From positions 3,038,001 to 3,102,000 of the forward strand of contig NZ_CP029192.1 of assembly GCF_008642315.1 (NCBI RefSeq): a stretch of DNA of 64,000 nucleotides, in the 5' to 3' direction. The notes under the pieces were generated by a model. That model saw only the letters and a list, made by a program, of their open reading frames with translations. It was not told where the DNA came from and did no database searches. How positions within the stretch are numbered: position 1 is the first letter of the stretch; each line of letters begins with the position of its first letter. Shown here piece by piece: positions 33,592 to 42,704 of this stretch. The position numbers were made by a program, and so were the translations under genes. Source of the stretch: Streptomyces venezuelae (lineage in GTDB: Bacteria; Actinomycetota; Actinomycetes; Streptomycetales; Streptomycetaceae).

Positions 33592-34725
33592 TCAATACGT
33601 ACGTCGCGTCACGAACTCCGCGAGCGCCAGCAGCCCGCCGGCCGCCTCCGGGTCCGGCACCGCCACGGCGAGCTGGCCGATCGCGCGGGACATCCGGTCG
33701 GCTGCGTGCGCCTGCGCCCAGTCGCGGCCGCCCGCCCGCTCGACGGCCAGGGCCGCCCGCGCCGCGTGCTCGGGCGCGCTCTCCGTGCCGCCGGGCGGCC
33801 TGTCGTACAGCTCGGCGAGTTCGGCCGCGGCCGGTGTGCCCGACGCCAGGGCGGCGACGACGGGCAGGGACTTCTTGCGGGCGGCGAGGTCGGCGCCCGC
33901 GGGTTTGCCGGTGCGGTGGGGGTCGCCCCAGATGCCGATGACGTCGTCGATCAGCTGGAAGGCGAGGCCCGCCTCCCGGCCGAAGCCGTCGAGCGAGTCG
34001 ACCTCGTCGAGCTCCGCGCCCGCGTACACCGCCCCGAGCGCGCAGGCGCAGCCGAGCAGCGCCCCCGTCTTGGCCTCGGCCGTGGCGAGGCACTCGTCGA
34101 GCGTGACCTCGTCCGGGCCGCGGCGTTCCAGCGCGCAGTCCGCGTGCTGGCCCGCGCAGAGCTCCATGACGCAGCCGGCGAGGCGGGCGGCGGCCGCCGG
34201 GGCCCCCGGGTGGGGGTCCTCGGCGAGCATCCGCTGCGCCAGCGCCTGCAGGGCGTCGCCGGTGAGGATGGCGTCGGCGTCGCCGAACACGGTCCACGCG
34301 GTGGGGCGGTGCCTGCGCGTGGTGTCGCGGTCCATCACGTCGTCGTGCAGCAGCGTGAAGTTGTGGACCAACTCCACTGCGGCGGCAGCCCGCACCGCGC
34401 CCGCGGGGTCGCCGCCCAGTGCCCGCGCCGCGGTGAGCACGAGCGCGGGCCTGATGGCCTTGCCCGCGCTGCCCGCGGCCGGTGTGCCGTCCGCGTACTC
34501 CCACCCGAAGTGGTAGAGCGCGACCCTGCGCAGGGACCCGGGCAGCGTCTCGATCGCCCTGCGCAGCTCCGGGTCGACGAGCTTGCGGGTCGACGCCAGG
34601 ATGTCCGCGGCCTCCGGCCCCTCACCGGTCCCGCCGGGCCTGCCGGGTTCCAGGATGCGCCCCTCCACGTGCACCGTGCCTGCCGTATCCACCGTGCCTG
34701 CCGTGTCCGTCGTCGCGTCCGTCAT
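33592..34725 (-). CDS. Polyprenyl diphosphate synthase, likely family 2 encapsulin cargo
   Basis: Isoprenyl diphosphate synthase of 377 residues that condenses isopentenyl diphosphate with allylic diphosphates. The substrate Lys/Arg segment is GKAIRPALVL; the first Asp-rich motif is LLHDDVMDRD (DDxxD); the second is LIDDVIGIWGDP, where the last Asp of DDxxD is displaced, as in this cargo group. The first 45 residues (MTDATTDTAGTVDTAGTVHV...) are Thr/Gly/Pro/Ala-rich and likely disordered, a place where encapsulin targeting signals are expected. It is 102 bp downstream of the family 2B shell gene on the same strand. Product chain length cannot be told from sequence alone. Confidence 0.9.
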   Translation of the reverse strand: MTDATTDTAGTVDTAGTVHVEGRILEPGRPGGTGEGPEAADILASTRKLVDPELRRAIETLPGSLRRVALYHFGWEYADGTPAAGSAGKAIRPALVLTAARALGGDPAGAVRAAAAVELVHNFTLLHDDVMDRDTTRRHRPTAWTVFGDADAILTGDALQALAQRMLAEDPHPGAPAAAARLAGCVMELCAGQHADCALERRGPDEVTLDECLATAEAKTGALLGCACALGAVYAGAELDEVDSLDGFGREAGLAFQLIDDVIGIWGDPHRTGKPAGADLAARKKSLPVVAALASGTPAAAELAELYDRPPGGTESAPEHAARAALAVERAGGRDWAQAHAADRMSRAIGQLAVAVPDPEAAGGLLALAEFVTRRTY

Positions 34726-34827
34726 GGACTCACCCCGGGAAGGATGCGGACGGTGGCTGTTCCTCGGCGTGTGGGCGCGTACGGAGGGGGTGTACCCCGT
34801 GCCGCGGCCGGGGACACAGCCCCGGGG

Positions 34828-36234
34828 TCAACTCCAGCGACCGATCTCCACGTTCTCCAGGACGCCGAGCGCGTCGGGCACGAGCACCGCGGCCGAATAG
34901 TAGGTCGACACCAGGTACGAGATGATCGCCTGCTCGCTGATGCCCATGAACCGGACGGACAGGCTCGGCTCGATCTCGTCCGGGATGCCGGTCTGGTGCA
35001 GGCCGACGACGCCCTGCTCCTCCTCGCCCGTACGCATGCAGATGATGGATGTCGTGCTGGCGTCGGTGACCGGGATCTTGTTGCACGGGAAGATCGGCAC
35101 GCCGCGCCAGGTGGGGATCCTGGTGCCGCTCATGTCGATGGTCTCCGGGACGAGTCCGCGCTTGTTGAGCTCACGGCCGAACGCGGCGATCGCGCGCGGG
35201 TGCGCGAGGAAGAGCTTGGATCCGCGCCTGCGGCTCAGCAGTTCGTCCAGGTCGTCCGGGCTGGGCACACCGGCGTGCGGCTGGATCCGCTGGTCGTACT
35301 CACAGTTGTGGAGGAGGCCGAACTCGCGGTTGTTGACGAGCTCGTGCTCCTGGCGCTCCTTGAGCGCCTCGACCGTCAGCCGCAGCTGCTGCTCGGTCTG
35401 GTTCATCGGCTGGTTGTAGAGGTCGGCCACGCGCGTGTGGACGCGCAGGACGGTCTGGGCGACGCTCAGTTCGTACTCGCGCGGCGCCGATTCGTAGTCC
35501 ACGAAGGTGCCGGGGAGCACGGCTTCGCCGACGTGGCCCGCCGACAGGTCGATGGGGGACTCGCCGAAGCCGTTGGTGCGCTGCGCCGGAAGCGCGCGCA
35601 GCCGCTCCAGGTGGTCCCGGAGGGGTGCGCTGCGCTCCGCGATCTGCTCGACGTCCTGGCGGGGCAGGGCCAGGACCGTGCACGCCGTGACCGCACGCGC
35701 GGTGTACTCCCAGATCGTCTCGGAGTCGACGAGCGCCTGGTCGCCGAAGTAGGCACCGTCGGCGAGGGTTTCGAGGACGGTGTCGTCCCCGTAAGGACCC
35801 GTGCCGACCTTCTCGACGCGGCCGTGCGCGAGCAGGAACACCTCGTTCGCCGGGCTGCCGAAGGAGGCCAGGACCTCTCCCGCGGCGAACTCCCGCTGCT
35901 GGCAGCGCTGCGCGAGCTCGCCGAGGACCTCCTGGTCGTCGAAGTCCCGCAGCACGGGCAGCTCGCCGAGCTCCGCGGGGATGACCTGCACGCGGTCGCC
36001 CGTCTTCACGAAGGTCACCCGACCGTCACCGACCGAGTAGCTCAGCCTTCGGTTCACCCGGTACGTGCCACCCTGCACCTGGACCCAGGGCAGCGTACGC
36101 AGCAGCCAGCGTGAGCTGATCTCCTGCATCTGTGGCGCGGACTTGGTGGTGGTGGCCAGATTCCGTGCGGCGGACGTGCCGAGACTCTGCTGCGGCTGCT
36201 CCGACTCGGAACGGATCTCTTCGCCTACCGACAT
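34828..36234 (-). CDS. Family 2B encapsulin shell protein with cyclic-nucleotide-binding-like insertion
   Basis: HK97-fold shell protein of 468 residues that should assemble into a protein nanocompartment. The N-terminal arm and first shell segment (about 1-80: [25 protein letters not shown]) are followed by an inserted cNMP-binding-like domain (about 85-225: [27 protein letters not shown] and [11 protein letters not shown]), then the main HK97 part (about 235-468: [50 protein letters not shown]; the C-terminal [29 protein letters not shown]). The ATG at 36234 has GGGAGGG about 10 bases upstream. The following gene is the prenyl synthase cargo. Confidence 0.93.
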   Translation of the reverse strand: MSVGEEIRSESEQPQQSLGTSAARNLATTTKSAPQMQEISSRWLLRTLPWVQVQGGTYRVNRRLSYSVGDGRVTFVKTGDRVQVIPAELGELPVLRDFDDQEVLGELAQRCQQREFAAGEVLASFGSPANEVFLLAHGRVEKVGTGPYGDDTVLETLADGAYFGDQALVDSETIWEYTARAVTACTVLALPRQDVEQIAERSAPLRDHLERLRALPAQRTNGFGESPIDLSAGHVGEAVLPGTFVDYESAPREYELSVAQTVLRVHTRVADLYNQPMNQTEQQLRLTVEALKERQEHELVNNREFGLLHNCEYDQRIQPHAGVPSPDDLDELLSRRRGSKLFLAHPRAIAAFGRELNKRGLVPETIDMSGTRIPTWRGVPIFPCNKIPVTDASTTSIICMRTGEEEQGVVGLHQTGIPDEIEPSLSVRFMGISEQAIISYLVSTYYSAAVLVPDALGVLENVEIGRWS

Positions 36235-36416
36235 TGGCTTTGCCCTCCCGGATACCTGCGGTCATCTGCGCGCCCCACCCTTCCAGCACGGAACGTGTCC
36301 GCGCCATTACACAAACGAGGGGGAATGGATCACCCTCCCGCGGGGCAGGAGGGGCTTTCCACTCGTTCGGCCCAACTCGGGAGGTGTCGGGCTCCGCTCC
36401 CTGGTGGGCTCGGGAA

Positions 36417-39035
36417 ATGACCACCTCCGCGGCCTCCGCCGACCCCGGCGAGCGGGAGCCGGCGGCGCCGCTCGCGCCGCCGGGCGAGCACGGCCCGATG
36501 CGCCTGCTGCGCGCCGTCGGCCGGGCGTTCGAGCCGGTCCGCCGCGCACCGGTGACCGTCTTCGTCGTCGTCGCGCTGTGGTCGGTCAGCGCCTTGACCC
36601 GCAGCCTCGGCTCGGGCCCGTCCGGCACGCTCCTGAACGACGTCGGCGTGGGCGTGCCCGCGCTCGCCGCCGGCCGCTGGTGGACGCCGCTCACCTCGAT
36701 CCTGTGGTGCCCGGGGATCGGCAACTACATCGGTTCGACACTGCTGTTGCTGCTTCTCGGCTCGGCGGCCGAGCAGCGCATGGGTTCCGTGCGCACGGGT
36801 GTCGTCCTCTTCCTCGGCCAGGTGCTGGGTTCGCTGCTCGGCACCGGCATCGTCAAGCTGGGCGCGCTGGCGGGCGAGGACTGGCTGCACGACCTCTCCC
36901 GGAATCTGACGGCGACACCCGGCATCGGCGCGTGTGCCGTCGGCGCCTTCCTGAGCTACCGCCTCGACGCCCTGTGGCGGCGCAGGCTCCAGCTGGGCCT
37001 GATCGTGTTCCCACTGATGCTCGTCCTGTACGTAGGACATCTGCAGGGCGTGCTGCGCCTGTCCGCGGTCGTGGTGGGCCTGGGTCTCGGCGCCCTCGCG
37101 CACGGGGACACGCACCGCATACGGATGCCGCACGCCTCGCACGGCGAGGGACGGGTCCTGGTGGCCCTGGTGGTGGCCGCCTCCGCCGTCGGCCCGCTCA
37201 TCGCCACCCTCTACAAGGACTCGTTCGGCCCGTTCAACGTCCTCGACCTGTACGTGTCCGGCGGGCCGAGCGCGCGGGACATCGCGGACGCCTGCGTGGA
37301 CGCGGGCAGCTCCGACTGCGCCCGCGTCCACGCCCAGGACCACTTCTACGGCTCTCCCGCGATGCTCATGGGGATCGCCATCCCGCTGCTGCTGCTCGTG
37401 CTCGCCGAAGGGCTGCGGCGGGGCCTGCGGCTCTCCTGGCGGATCTCGGTGGCCGCGCAGCTGGTGTGGCTCGGGCTCATGGCGTACCTCCTGAGCGACA
37501 TCGCCTCCCACCCCGACCGGTACGTCCTGGAGGGCAGCGATCTGTCCGACCAGAAGGCGGCGATGATCCAGGCCGTCGTCGAGCAGATGCTGCTCCCGCT
37601 GCTCGTCCTGGTGCTGCTCCTGTTCACCCGGAGACGCTTCGAGCAGGGCCTCTCGCGCGCCACCGTGACGTGGCTCGCGGGGATCGTCGGCGGCTCGCTG
37701 CTCCTGGCCTGCGGCACGTACGTGGGCGTCGGCTACGCGGTGCGCGACCAGTACACGCCCGACGCGACGTTCCCAAGACTCGTCTCGGGCCTGCCGACGC
37801 AGTTCCTGCCGCCGAGTTACGAACCGTTCTTCTTCCGGGGACAGGCCCCCGTCCCGGTCGGCGGCACCGCCCTGGCCCTCTACGAGTACTGCGGCATGCT
37901 CTTCTGGGTGGTCACCCTGATCGCCCTCTTCGTGGCGTTCCGGCGTCCCCTGCTGCACCCGGACCCGGGCGCCGCCGCACGCGCGCGTGCCCTGCTCGCC
38001 GCGCACGGCGGCTCCACGCTCTCCTATCTGACGACGTGGCCGGGCAATCGCTACTGGTTCTCGGCGGACGGCCGGGCGGCGGTCGCCTACCGGGTGCACT
38101 CGACGGTCGCGCTCACCACGGGCGACCCGTTCGGGGAGGAGTCCGCGCGCGGGGACGCGATCGAGGGTTTCGCCGCGTACTGCGACCGGCACGCCCTGAC
38201 GCCCTGCTTCTACAGCGTGACGGCGGACGCCAAGGCCCGCACGGACGCGCTGGGCTGGAGCTCTGTGCAGGTCGCCGAGGACACCGTGGTGCCGCTGCCG
38301 GAGCTGGCCTTCACGGGCAAGAAGTGGCAGGACGTCCGCACCGCCCTGAACAAGGCCAAGAAGGAGGGGATCACGGCGGAGTGGCACACCTTCCCGCGGG
38401 CGCCGATCGCGCTCACCGACCAGATCCGTTCGATCTCCGAGGAGTGGGTCGCCGACAAGGGACTCCCCGAGATGGGCTTCACGCTCGGCGGCCTCGACGA
38501 GCTCGACGACCCGCACGTGCGCTGCCTCGTCGCGGTCGACGGGGACCGCACCGTGCACGGCGTCACCAGCTGGATGCCGGTCTACGGAGACTCCGCACAG
38601 CCGGACGCGCGGGAAGCGGCCGACGGGGCCGCCGCCCGGCCGGTGGGCTGGACCCTGGACTTCATGCGGCGCCGCTCCGACGGGTTCCGCGGCTCCATGG
38701 AGTTCCTGATCGCGTCCGCGGCGCTCGGCTTCAAGGAGGAGGGCGCGCAGTTCCTCAGCCTCTCCGGTGCGCCGCTCGCCCGCTCCGGCACCGGCGAGCC
38801 GCCCGCCGCGCTGCAACGCCTCCTCGACCACGCGGGCCGCGCTCTGGAGCCCGTCTACGGCTTCCGTTCGCTGCTCAACTTCAAGGCGAAGTTCCAGCCC
38901 GAGTACCGGCCCATGTACATGTGCTACCCGGACCCGACGGCCCTCCCCAGCATCACCCGCGCGATCGGCAAGGCCTACCTCCCGCACATGAAGCCGTCGG
39001 AGGGAGTACGCCTCATGCGCAAACTCACCGCCTAG
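36417..39035 (+). CDS. Rhomboid-like membrane domain fused to LPG synthase-type (DUF2156) acyl-transfer domain
   Basis: Large membrane protein of about 872 residues from the ATG at 36417. The N-terminal 200 residues have a rhomboid-like helix arrangement, but the region TATPGIGACAVG lacks the catalytic Ser. More helices extend to about residue 520. The cytosolic C-terminal part (about 535-870) is the lysyl-phosphatidylglycerol synthase C-terminal fold: YLTTWPGNRYWFSADGRAAV, GDPFGEESARGDAIEGFAAYC, SMEFLIASAALGFKEEGAQFLSLSGAPLA and LLNFKAKFQPEYRPMY. MprF-like aminoacylation of lipids, giving resistance to cationic peptides, is the family role; no tRNA-synthetase domain is attached. Divergent from the encapsulin. 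Confidence 0.87.
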   Translation: MTTSAASADPGEREPAAPLAPPGEHGPMRLLRAVGRAFEPVRRAPVTVFVVVALWSVSALTRSLGSGPSGTLLNDVGVGVPALAAGRWWTPLTSILWCPGIGNYIGSTLLLLLLGSAAEQRMGSVRTGVVLFLGQVLGSLLGTGIVKLGALAGEDWLHDLSRNLTATPGIGACAVGAFLSYRLDALWRRRLQLGLIVFPLMLVLYVGHLQGVLRLSAVVVGLGLGALAHGDTHRIRMPHASHGEGRVLVALVVAASAVGPLIATLYKDSFGPFNVLDLYVSGGPSARDIADACVDAGSSDCARVHAQDHFYGSPAMLMGIAIPLLLLVLAEGLRRGLRLSWRISVAAQLVWLGLMAYLLSDIASHPDRYVLEGSDLSDQKAAMIQAVVEQMLLPLLVLVLLLFTRRRFEQGLSRATVTWLAGIVGGSLLLACGTYVGVGYAVRDQYTPDATFPRLVSGLPTQFLPPSYEPFFFRGQAPVPVGGTALALYEYCGMLFWVVTLIALFVAFRRPLLHPDPGAAARARALLAAHGGSTLSYLTTWPGNRYWFSADGRAAVAYRVHSTVALTTGDPFGEESARGDAIEGFAAYCDRHALTPCFYSVTADAKARTDALGWSSVQVAEDTVVPLPELAFTGKKWQDVRTALNKAKKEGITAEWHTFPRAPIALTDQIRSISEEWVADKGLPEMGFTLGGLDELDDPHVRCLVAVDGDRTVHGVTSWMPVYGDSAQPDAREAADGAAARPVGWTLDFMRRRSDGFRGSMEFLIASAALGFKEEGAQFLSLSGAPLARSGTGEPPAALQRLLDHAGRALEPVYGFRSLLNFKAKFQPEYRPMYMCYPDPTALPSITRAIGKAYLPHMKPSEGVRLMRKLTA

Positions 39036-39042
39036 CCACGAC

Positions 39043-39063
39043 CCCCGCCCGACCCCGGCGGGG
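39043..39063 (+). terminator. Possible terminator hairpin
   Basis: CCCCGCC-N7-GGCGGGG, a 7-bp stem 7 bases after the LPG-synthase-like stop. It is short and lacks a U-tract; low confidence. Confidence 0.4.
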
Positions 39064-39138
39064 ACGGGGGAACCACAAGATCCGCGAAACCGTTGGACCC
39101 GATACCGCACCACCCGCACCGACCGGCAGGAGAGAGCG

Positions 39139-39375
39139 ATGGCAGGCTTCCTGGATCGCGCGAAAGAGCAGGCCCAGCAGGCCCTCAACCAGGGCAAGCA
39201 GAAGATCGACGACGTCCAGGAGAAGCGCGCGGGCGACGCCCTCCTGAAGAAGCTCGGCGCGGCGTACTACGCGGAGCGCAGGGGCACCGGCTCCTCGCAG
39301 GACACGCAGCAGGCGCTGCAGGCCCTGGAGTCCCACATCGCGACCCACGGAGACGGTTTCCTGCACGCCAATTGA
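39139..39375 (+). CDS. Small helical conserved actinobacterial protein
   Basis: A 78-residue protein, MAGFLDRAKEQAQQALNQGK and onward, with an ATG at 39139 preceded by CAGGAGAG. It is almost wholly helical; an amphipathic N-terminal helix rich in Lys/Gln/Glu, then ALLKKLGAAYYAERRGTGSS and a Gln-rich second helix. Similar short proteins are common in actinobacteria, without known function. It lies between the LPG synthase-like gene and the amidase, all in the same direction. Confidence 0.82.
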   Translation: MAGFLDRAKEQAQQALNQGKQKIDDVQEKRAGDALLKKLGAAYYAERRGTGSSQDTQQALQALESHIATHGDGFLHAN

Positions 39376-39514
39376 CCGGATCGGCTCGCACGGTGTCCGA
39401 ACAGGCCTCGGATCGGTTCCGAACAGCTGGTCCGGGCACCGGAACTCCGGTACAAGCAGGGCGTACGAGGCGGCCCGCGATCGGCGGCCGTCGCGCCTTG
39501 CAAAGGAGGCGGCC

Positions 39515-40105
39515 ATGGCCTCACCCATGTCCGCGGGCCGGTTCCTCGACATCCTGCGAGACGAAGGCGTGACCGTCGTCGAAGTCGGCGACTGGGAACA
39601 TCACAACCGCAACCACAAGGGCCCCTGGGGGCCCGTCCACGGGGTGGTCATCCACCACACCGTGACCTCCGGCAGCGAGCGCACGGTGGAGATCTGTCGC
39701 GACGGTTCCGCCTCGCTCCCCGGCCCGCTCTGCCACGGCGTCATCACCAAGGACGGCCGCGTCCACCTCGTCGGGTACGGCCGCGCCAACCACGCGGGCC
39801 TCGGCGACGACGACGTGCTCCGCGCGGTCATCGCCGAGAAGCGCCTGCCCCCGGACAACGAGGCGAACACCGACGGCAACCGCCACTTCTACGGCTTCGA
39901 GTGCGAGAACATGGGCGACGGCGAGGACCCGTGGCCCGAGGAGCAGCTGGAGGCCATCGAGAAGGTCTCCGCGGCGATCTGCCGCCACCACGGCTGGACG
40001 GAGCGTTCGGTCATCGGCCACCTGGAGTGGCAGCCCGGCAAGGTCGACCCGCGCGGCTTCACGATGGACTCGATGCGGGAGCGCATCGAGGAACGCCTCA
40101 AGTGA
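39515..40105 (+). CDS. N-acetylmuramoyl-L-alanine amidase domain protein (Amidase_2)
   Basis: A 196-residue protein formed almost entirely by an Amidase_2/PGRP fold. Zinc ligands are visible in GVVIHHTVTSGS (first His) and IGHLEWQPGKVDP (second His), with HFYGFECENMGDGED in the middle. The enzyme would cleave the lactyl-Ala bond in peptidoglycan, but no signal peptide, membrane helix or cell-wall-binding domain is present, so it may work inside the cell, be released by lysis or come from a phage-derived gene. The ATG at 39515 has AAAGGAGG about 7 bases upstream. The next gene begins 10 bases after its stop. Confidence 0.9.
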   Translation: MASPMSAGRFLDILRDEGVTVVEVGDWEHHNRNHKGPWGPVHGVVIHHTVTSGSERTVEICRDGSASLPGPLCHGVITKDGRVHLVGYGRANHAGLGDDDVLRAVIAEKRLPPDNEANTDGNRHFYGFECENMGDGEDPWPEEQLEAIEKVSAAICRHHGWTERSVIGHLEWQPGKVDPRGFTMDSMRERIEERLK

Positions 40106-40115
40106 CAATGGCGGG

Positions 40116-41039
40116 GTGCACCACACCCCGCCCGGCCCGCACCCCCGGCTGCCGTCGCCGCTGCAACGCGTGGAGGACGACCGCTTCGGACGCCACGGCG
40201 TGGAGCTCGCGCTCAAACGGGACGACCTGATCCACCCGGACCTGCCGGGCAACAAGTACCGCAAGCTCGTCCTGAACCTGCGGTCTGCCGCCGACACGGG
40301 CCACGACACCCTGCTCACGTTCGGCGGCGCCTACTCCAACCACCTGCGCGCCACCGCCGCGGCGGGCCGCCTCCTCGGCCTCGCCACGGTCGGCGTCGTC
40401 CGCGGCGACGAGCTCGCAGGGCGCCCGCTGAACCCGTCCCTGGCCCGCTGCGCGGCCGACGGGATGCGGCTGCACTTCGTGGACCGGTCGACGTACCGGA
40501 AGAAGGCGGAACCCGCGACGCTGGCCGCGCTCCTGCGCGAGACGGGCTGCCGGGACGCGTACGTGATCCCGGAGGGCGGCAGCAATCCCCTTGCCGTGCG
40601 GGGCTGCACGGCGCTCGGCGAGGAGCTGCGCGAGCACACCGACGTGGCGGCCGTGGCGTGCGGCACCGGCGGCACCCTGGCGGGTCTCGCCGCGGGGGTC
40701 GGACCCGACCGGCGGGCCCTCGGCATACCGGTCCTCAGAGGCGGCTTCCTGGGCGAGGACATAGCCGCCCTGCAACGGCGGACGTTCGGCGAACCGACCG
40801 CCAACTGGCGCCTGGACGAACGCTTCCACTGGGGCGGCTACGCCCGCACCCCGCCCGGACTCCTCGCCTTCGCCGAGGACTTCGAGCACCGGCACGGGGA
40901 CGCGACCGGCCTCTCGGTGGAGCGCCTCTACGTCGCCAAGTTGCTGTACGCCCTGACCGTCCTCTCGGAAGAGGGCGCTTTCCGGCCCGGGACCCGCCTC
41001 ACCGCGGTCATCACCGGCGCGCCCGAGCCCTCCGAGTAG
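40116..41039 (+). CDS. PLP enzyme of the ACC deaminase / D-cysteine desulfhydrase family
   Basis: Pyridoxal-phosphate fold-type II enzyme of 307 residues. The Schiff-base Lys is in LPGNKYRKLVLN (family motif GNKxRKL); FGGAYSNHLRATAAA binds the cofactor and substrate; EGGSNPLAVRG and AVACGTGGTLAGL form the phosphate cup. Either deamination of 1-aminocyclopropane-1-carboxylate or desulfhydration of D-cysteine is possible; the specificity residues were not resolved. The GTG at 40116 lies 10 bases past the amidase stop, so it is probably translated from the same mRNA, although the ribosome binding site is weak. Confidence 0.87.
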   Translation: MHHTPPGPHPRLPSPLQRVEDDRFGRHGVELALKRDDLIHPDLPGNKYRKLVLNLRSAADTGHDTLLTFGGAYSNHLRATAAAGRLLGLATVGVVRGDELAGRPLNPSLARCAADGMRLHFVDRSTYRKKAEPATLAALLRETGCRDAYVIPEGGSNPLAVRGCTALGEELREHTDVAAVACGTGGTLAGLAAGVGPDRRALGIPVLRGGFLGEDIAALQRRTFGEPTANWRLDERFHWGGYARTPPGLLAFAEDFEHRHGDATGLSVERLYVAKLLYALTVLSEEGAFRPGTRLTAVITGAPEPSE

Positions 41040-41059
41040 GCGGGGCCGGCGGGCAGGCG

Positions 41060-42658
41060 TCAGTCCTCGATCTCCCGGTGCGCGGCCGCCTCTTCCAGGT
41101 CGAGCTTGCGCAGCAGCGTCCGCATCATCTCGTCGTCGATGCGCCGCTCGTCCCGCATCTTCACGAACACCTCGCGCTCCGCGGCGATCGCCTCCCGCGC
41201 GAGGCGCCGGTAGGTGTCGTCCGCCGACTCCCCCGTCACCGGGTTCGCCTGGCCGAGCCGCTCCCACACGGAGTTGCGGCGGCGCTCCAGAACGGTGCGC
41301 AGACGGTCCTGGAGGGGCCGTGGGAGGCTGTTGCGCTCGTCCCGCATGAGTTCCTCCACCCGGGCCTCCGCGGCCTGCGAGGCGGCGTTCTGCGCCTGCG
41401 CCTCCGCGAGCGTCTGCGCCTGCGCGTCCCTGCCCGGCAGTTTCAGGACGCGGATCAGCCACGGCAGCGAGAGTCCCTGCACGACGAGCGTTCCGATCAC
41501 CGTGGTGAACGTCAGAAACAGGACAAGATTGCGCGCGGGGAACGGCTCGCCGTCGTCCGTCACGAGCGGGATCGAGAACGCGATGGCGAGCGAGACCACG
41601 CCCCGCATGCCGGCCCAGCTGACGATCAGCGGCCTGCGCCAGTCCATGTCGTCCTCGCGCTCCTTGATCCGCGCCGAGAGCCCGCGCGGCAGGTACGTCG
41701 CCGGATACGACCACACGAAGCGCGCCACCACGACGAAGACGAAGACCCCGACCGCGTACCAGACGGCCTGCCCCACGCTGTACTCGCCGAGCCCCTTCAG
41801 CACGACGGGCAGCTGCAAACCGATCAGCGCGAAGACCGCCGACTCCAGGATGAACGCGACGACCTTCCACACCGCGGCCTCCTGCAGCCGCGTCTCGAAG
41901 TCGACCTGCCAGGACCGGTGCCCCAGGTAGAGCGCGACGACGACCACGGCGAGCACTCCGGAGGCGTGCACCTGTTCCGCGGCGGCGTACGCCACGAAGG
42001 GGATGAGCAGCGACAGCGTGTTCTGCAGCATCGCCTCCTTGAGGTGGGTGCGCAGCCAGTGGATCGGCACCATGAGGAGCAGCCCGACGCCGACGCCGCC
42101 CACCGCGGCGACCAGGAACTCCTGGACACCGCCGACCCAGCTCATGCCCTCGCCGATCGCCGCCGCGACGGCCACCTTGTAGGCGGTGATCGCGGTCGCG
42201 TCGTTCACCAGGGACTCGCCCTGGAGGATCGTGGTGATCCTCGACGGGAGGCCCACCCTGCGCGCGATGGCCGTGGCGGCGACCGCGTCGGGGGGCGCGA
42301 TCACGGCGCCGAGGACGAGCGCGGCGGTCAGCGGCAGGTCCGGGATGAGCAGATAAGCGAGCCATCCGACGGCGACCGTGGCGAACAGGACGTAACCGAC
42401 CGAGAGGAGCGCGACGGGCCTGATGTTGGCCCGCAGGTCCAGGTAGGAGCTCTCCAGGGCGGCGGTGTGCAGCAGCGGGGGCAGGATCAGCGGCAGCACG
42501 ATGTGCGGGTCGAGGTGGTAGTCGGGCACGCCCGGCAGGTACGAGGCGGCGAGCCCCACGGCGACCAGGAGCAGCGGCGCGGGCACCGGTGTCCTGCGCG
42601 CCGCCCCGGCCACCACCGCGCTCGCCGCGATCAATGCCACCAGTGGCAATGCGTCCAT
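41060..42658 (-). CDS. CPA1-type Na+/H+ antiporter
   Basis: Membrane cation/proton exchanger of 532 residues. About 12 helices occupy the first 410 residues. Key acidic residues lie in VIAPPDAVAATAIARRVGLP and LQGESLVNDATAITAYKVAVA (the ND motif of electroneutral CPA1 exchangers), and WAGMRGVVSLAIAFSIPL is the conserved GMRG-helix. A cytosolic helical tail of about 110 residues follows. The ATG at 42658 has GGAGGGG 9 bases upstream. It is divergent from the small UBP zinc-finger gene, which often accompanies such antiporters in streptomycetes. Confidence 0.93.
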   Translation of the reverse strand: MDALPLVALIAASAVVAGAARRTPVPAPLLLVAVGLAASYLPGVPDYHLDPHIVLPLILPPLLHTAALESSYLDLRANIRPVALLSVGYVLFATVAVGWLAYLLIPDLPLTAALVLGAVIAPPDAVAATAIARRVGLPSRITTILQGESLVNDATAITAYKVAVAAAIGEGMSWVGGVQEFLVAAVGGVGVGLLLMVPIHWLRTHLKEAMLQNTLSLLIPFVAYAAAEQVHASGVLAVVVVALYLGHRSWQVDFETRLQEAAVWKVVAFILESAVFALIGLQLPVVLKGLGEYSVGQAVWYAVGVFVFVVVARFVWSYPATYLPRGLSARIKEREDDMDWRRPLIVSWAGMRGVVSLAIAFSIPLVTDDGEPFPARNLVLFLTFTTVIGTLVVQGLSLPWLIRVLKLPGRDAQAQTLAEAQAQNAASQAAEARVEELMRDERNSLPRPLQDRLRTVLERRRNSVWERLGQANPVTGESADDTYRRLAREAIAAEREVFVKMRDERRIDDEMMRTLLRKLDLEEAAAHREIED

Positions 42659-42704
42659 CGGCAGACCCCTCCGCCCTCCGCGTTCCCGTCGTAACCTGGC
42701 AATC

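Noticed and set aside
33592..34725. Reading the prenyl synthase as a squalene/carotenoid-pathway enzyme
   Set aside because: No carotenoid or hopanoid genes are nearby, while the encapsulin shell gene directly precedes it and the second Asp-rich motif fits the encapsulin cargo group.
36330..39197. A 955-codon reverse frame opposite the LPG-synthase-like gene
   Set aside because: Low-complexity Arg/Glu/His-rich translation typical of antisense frames in high-GC DNA.
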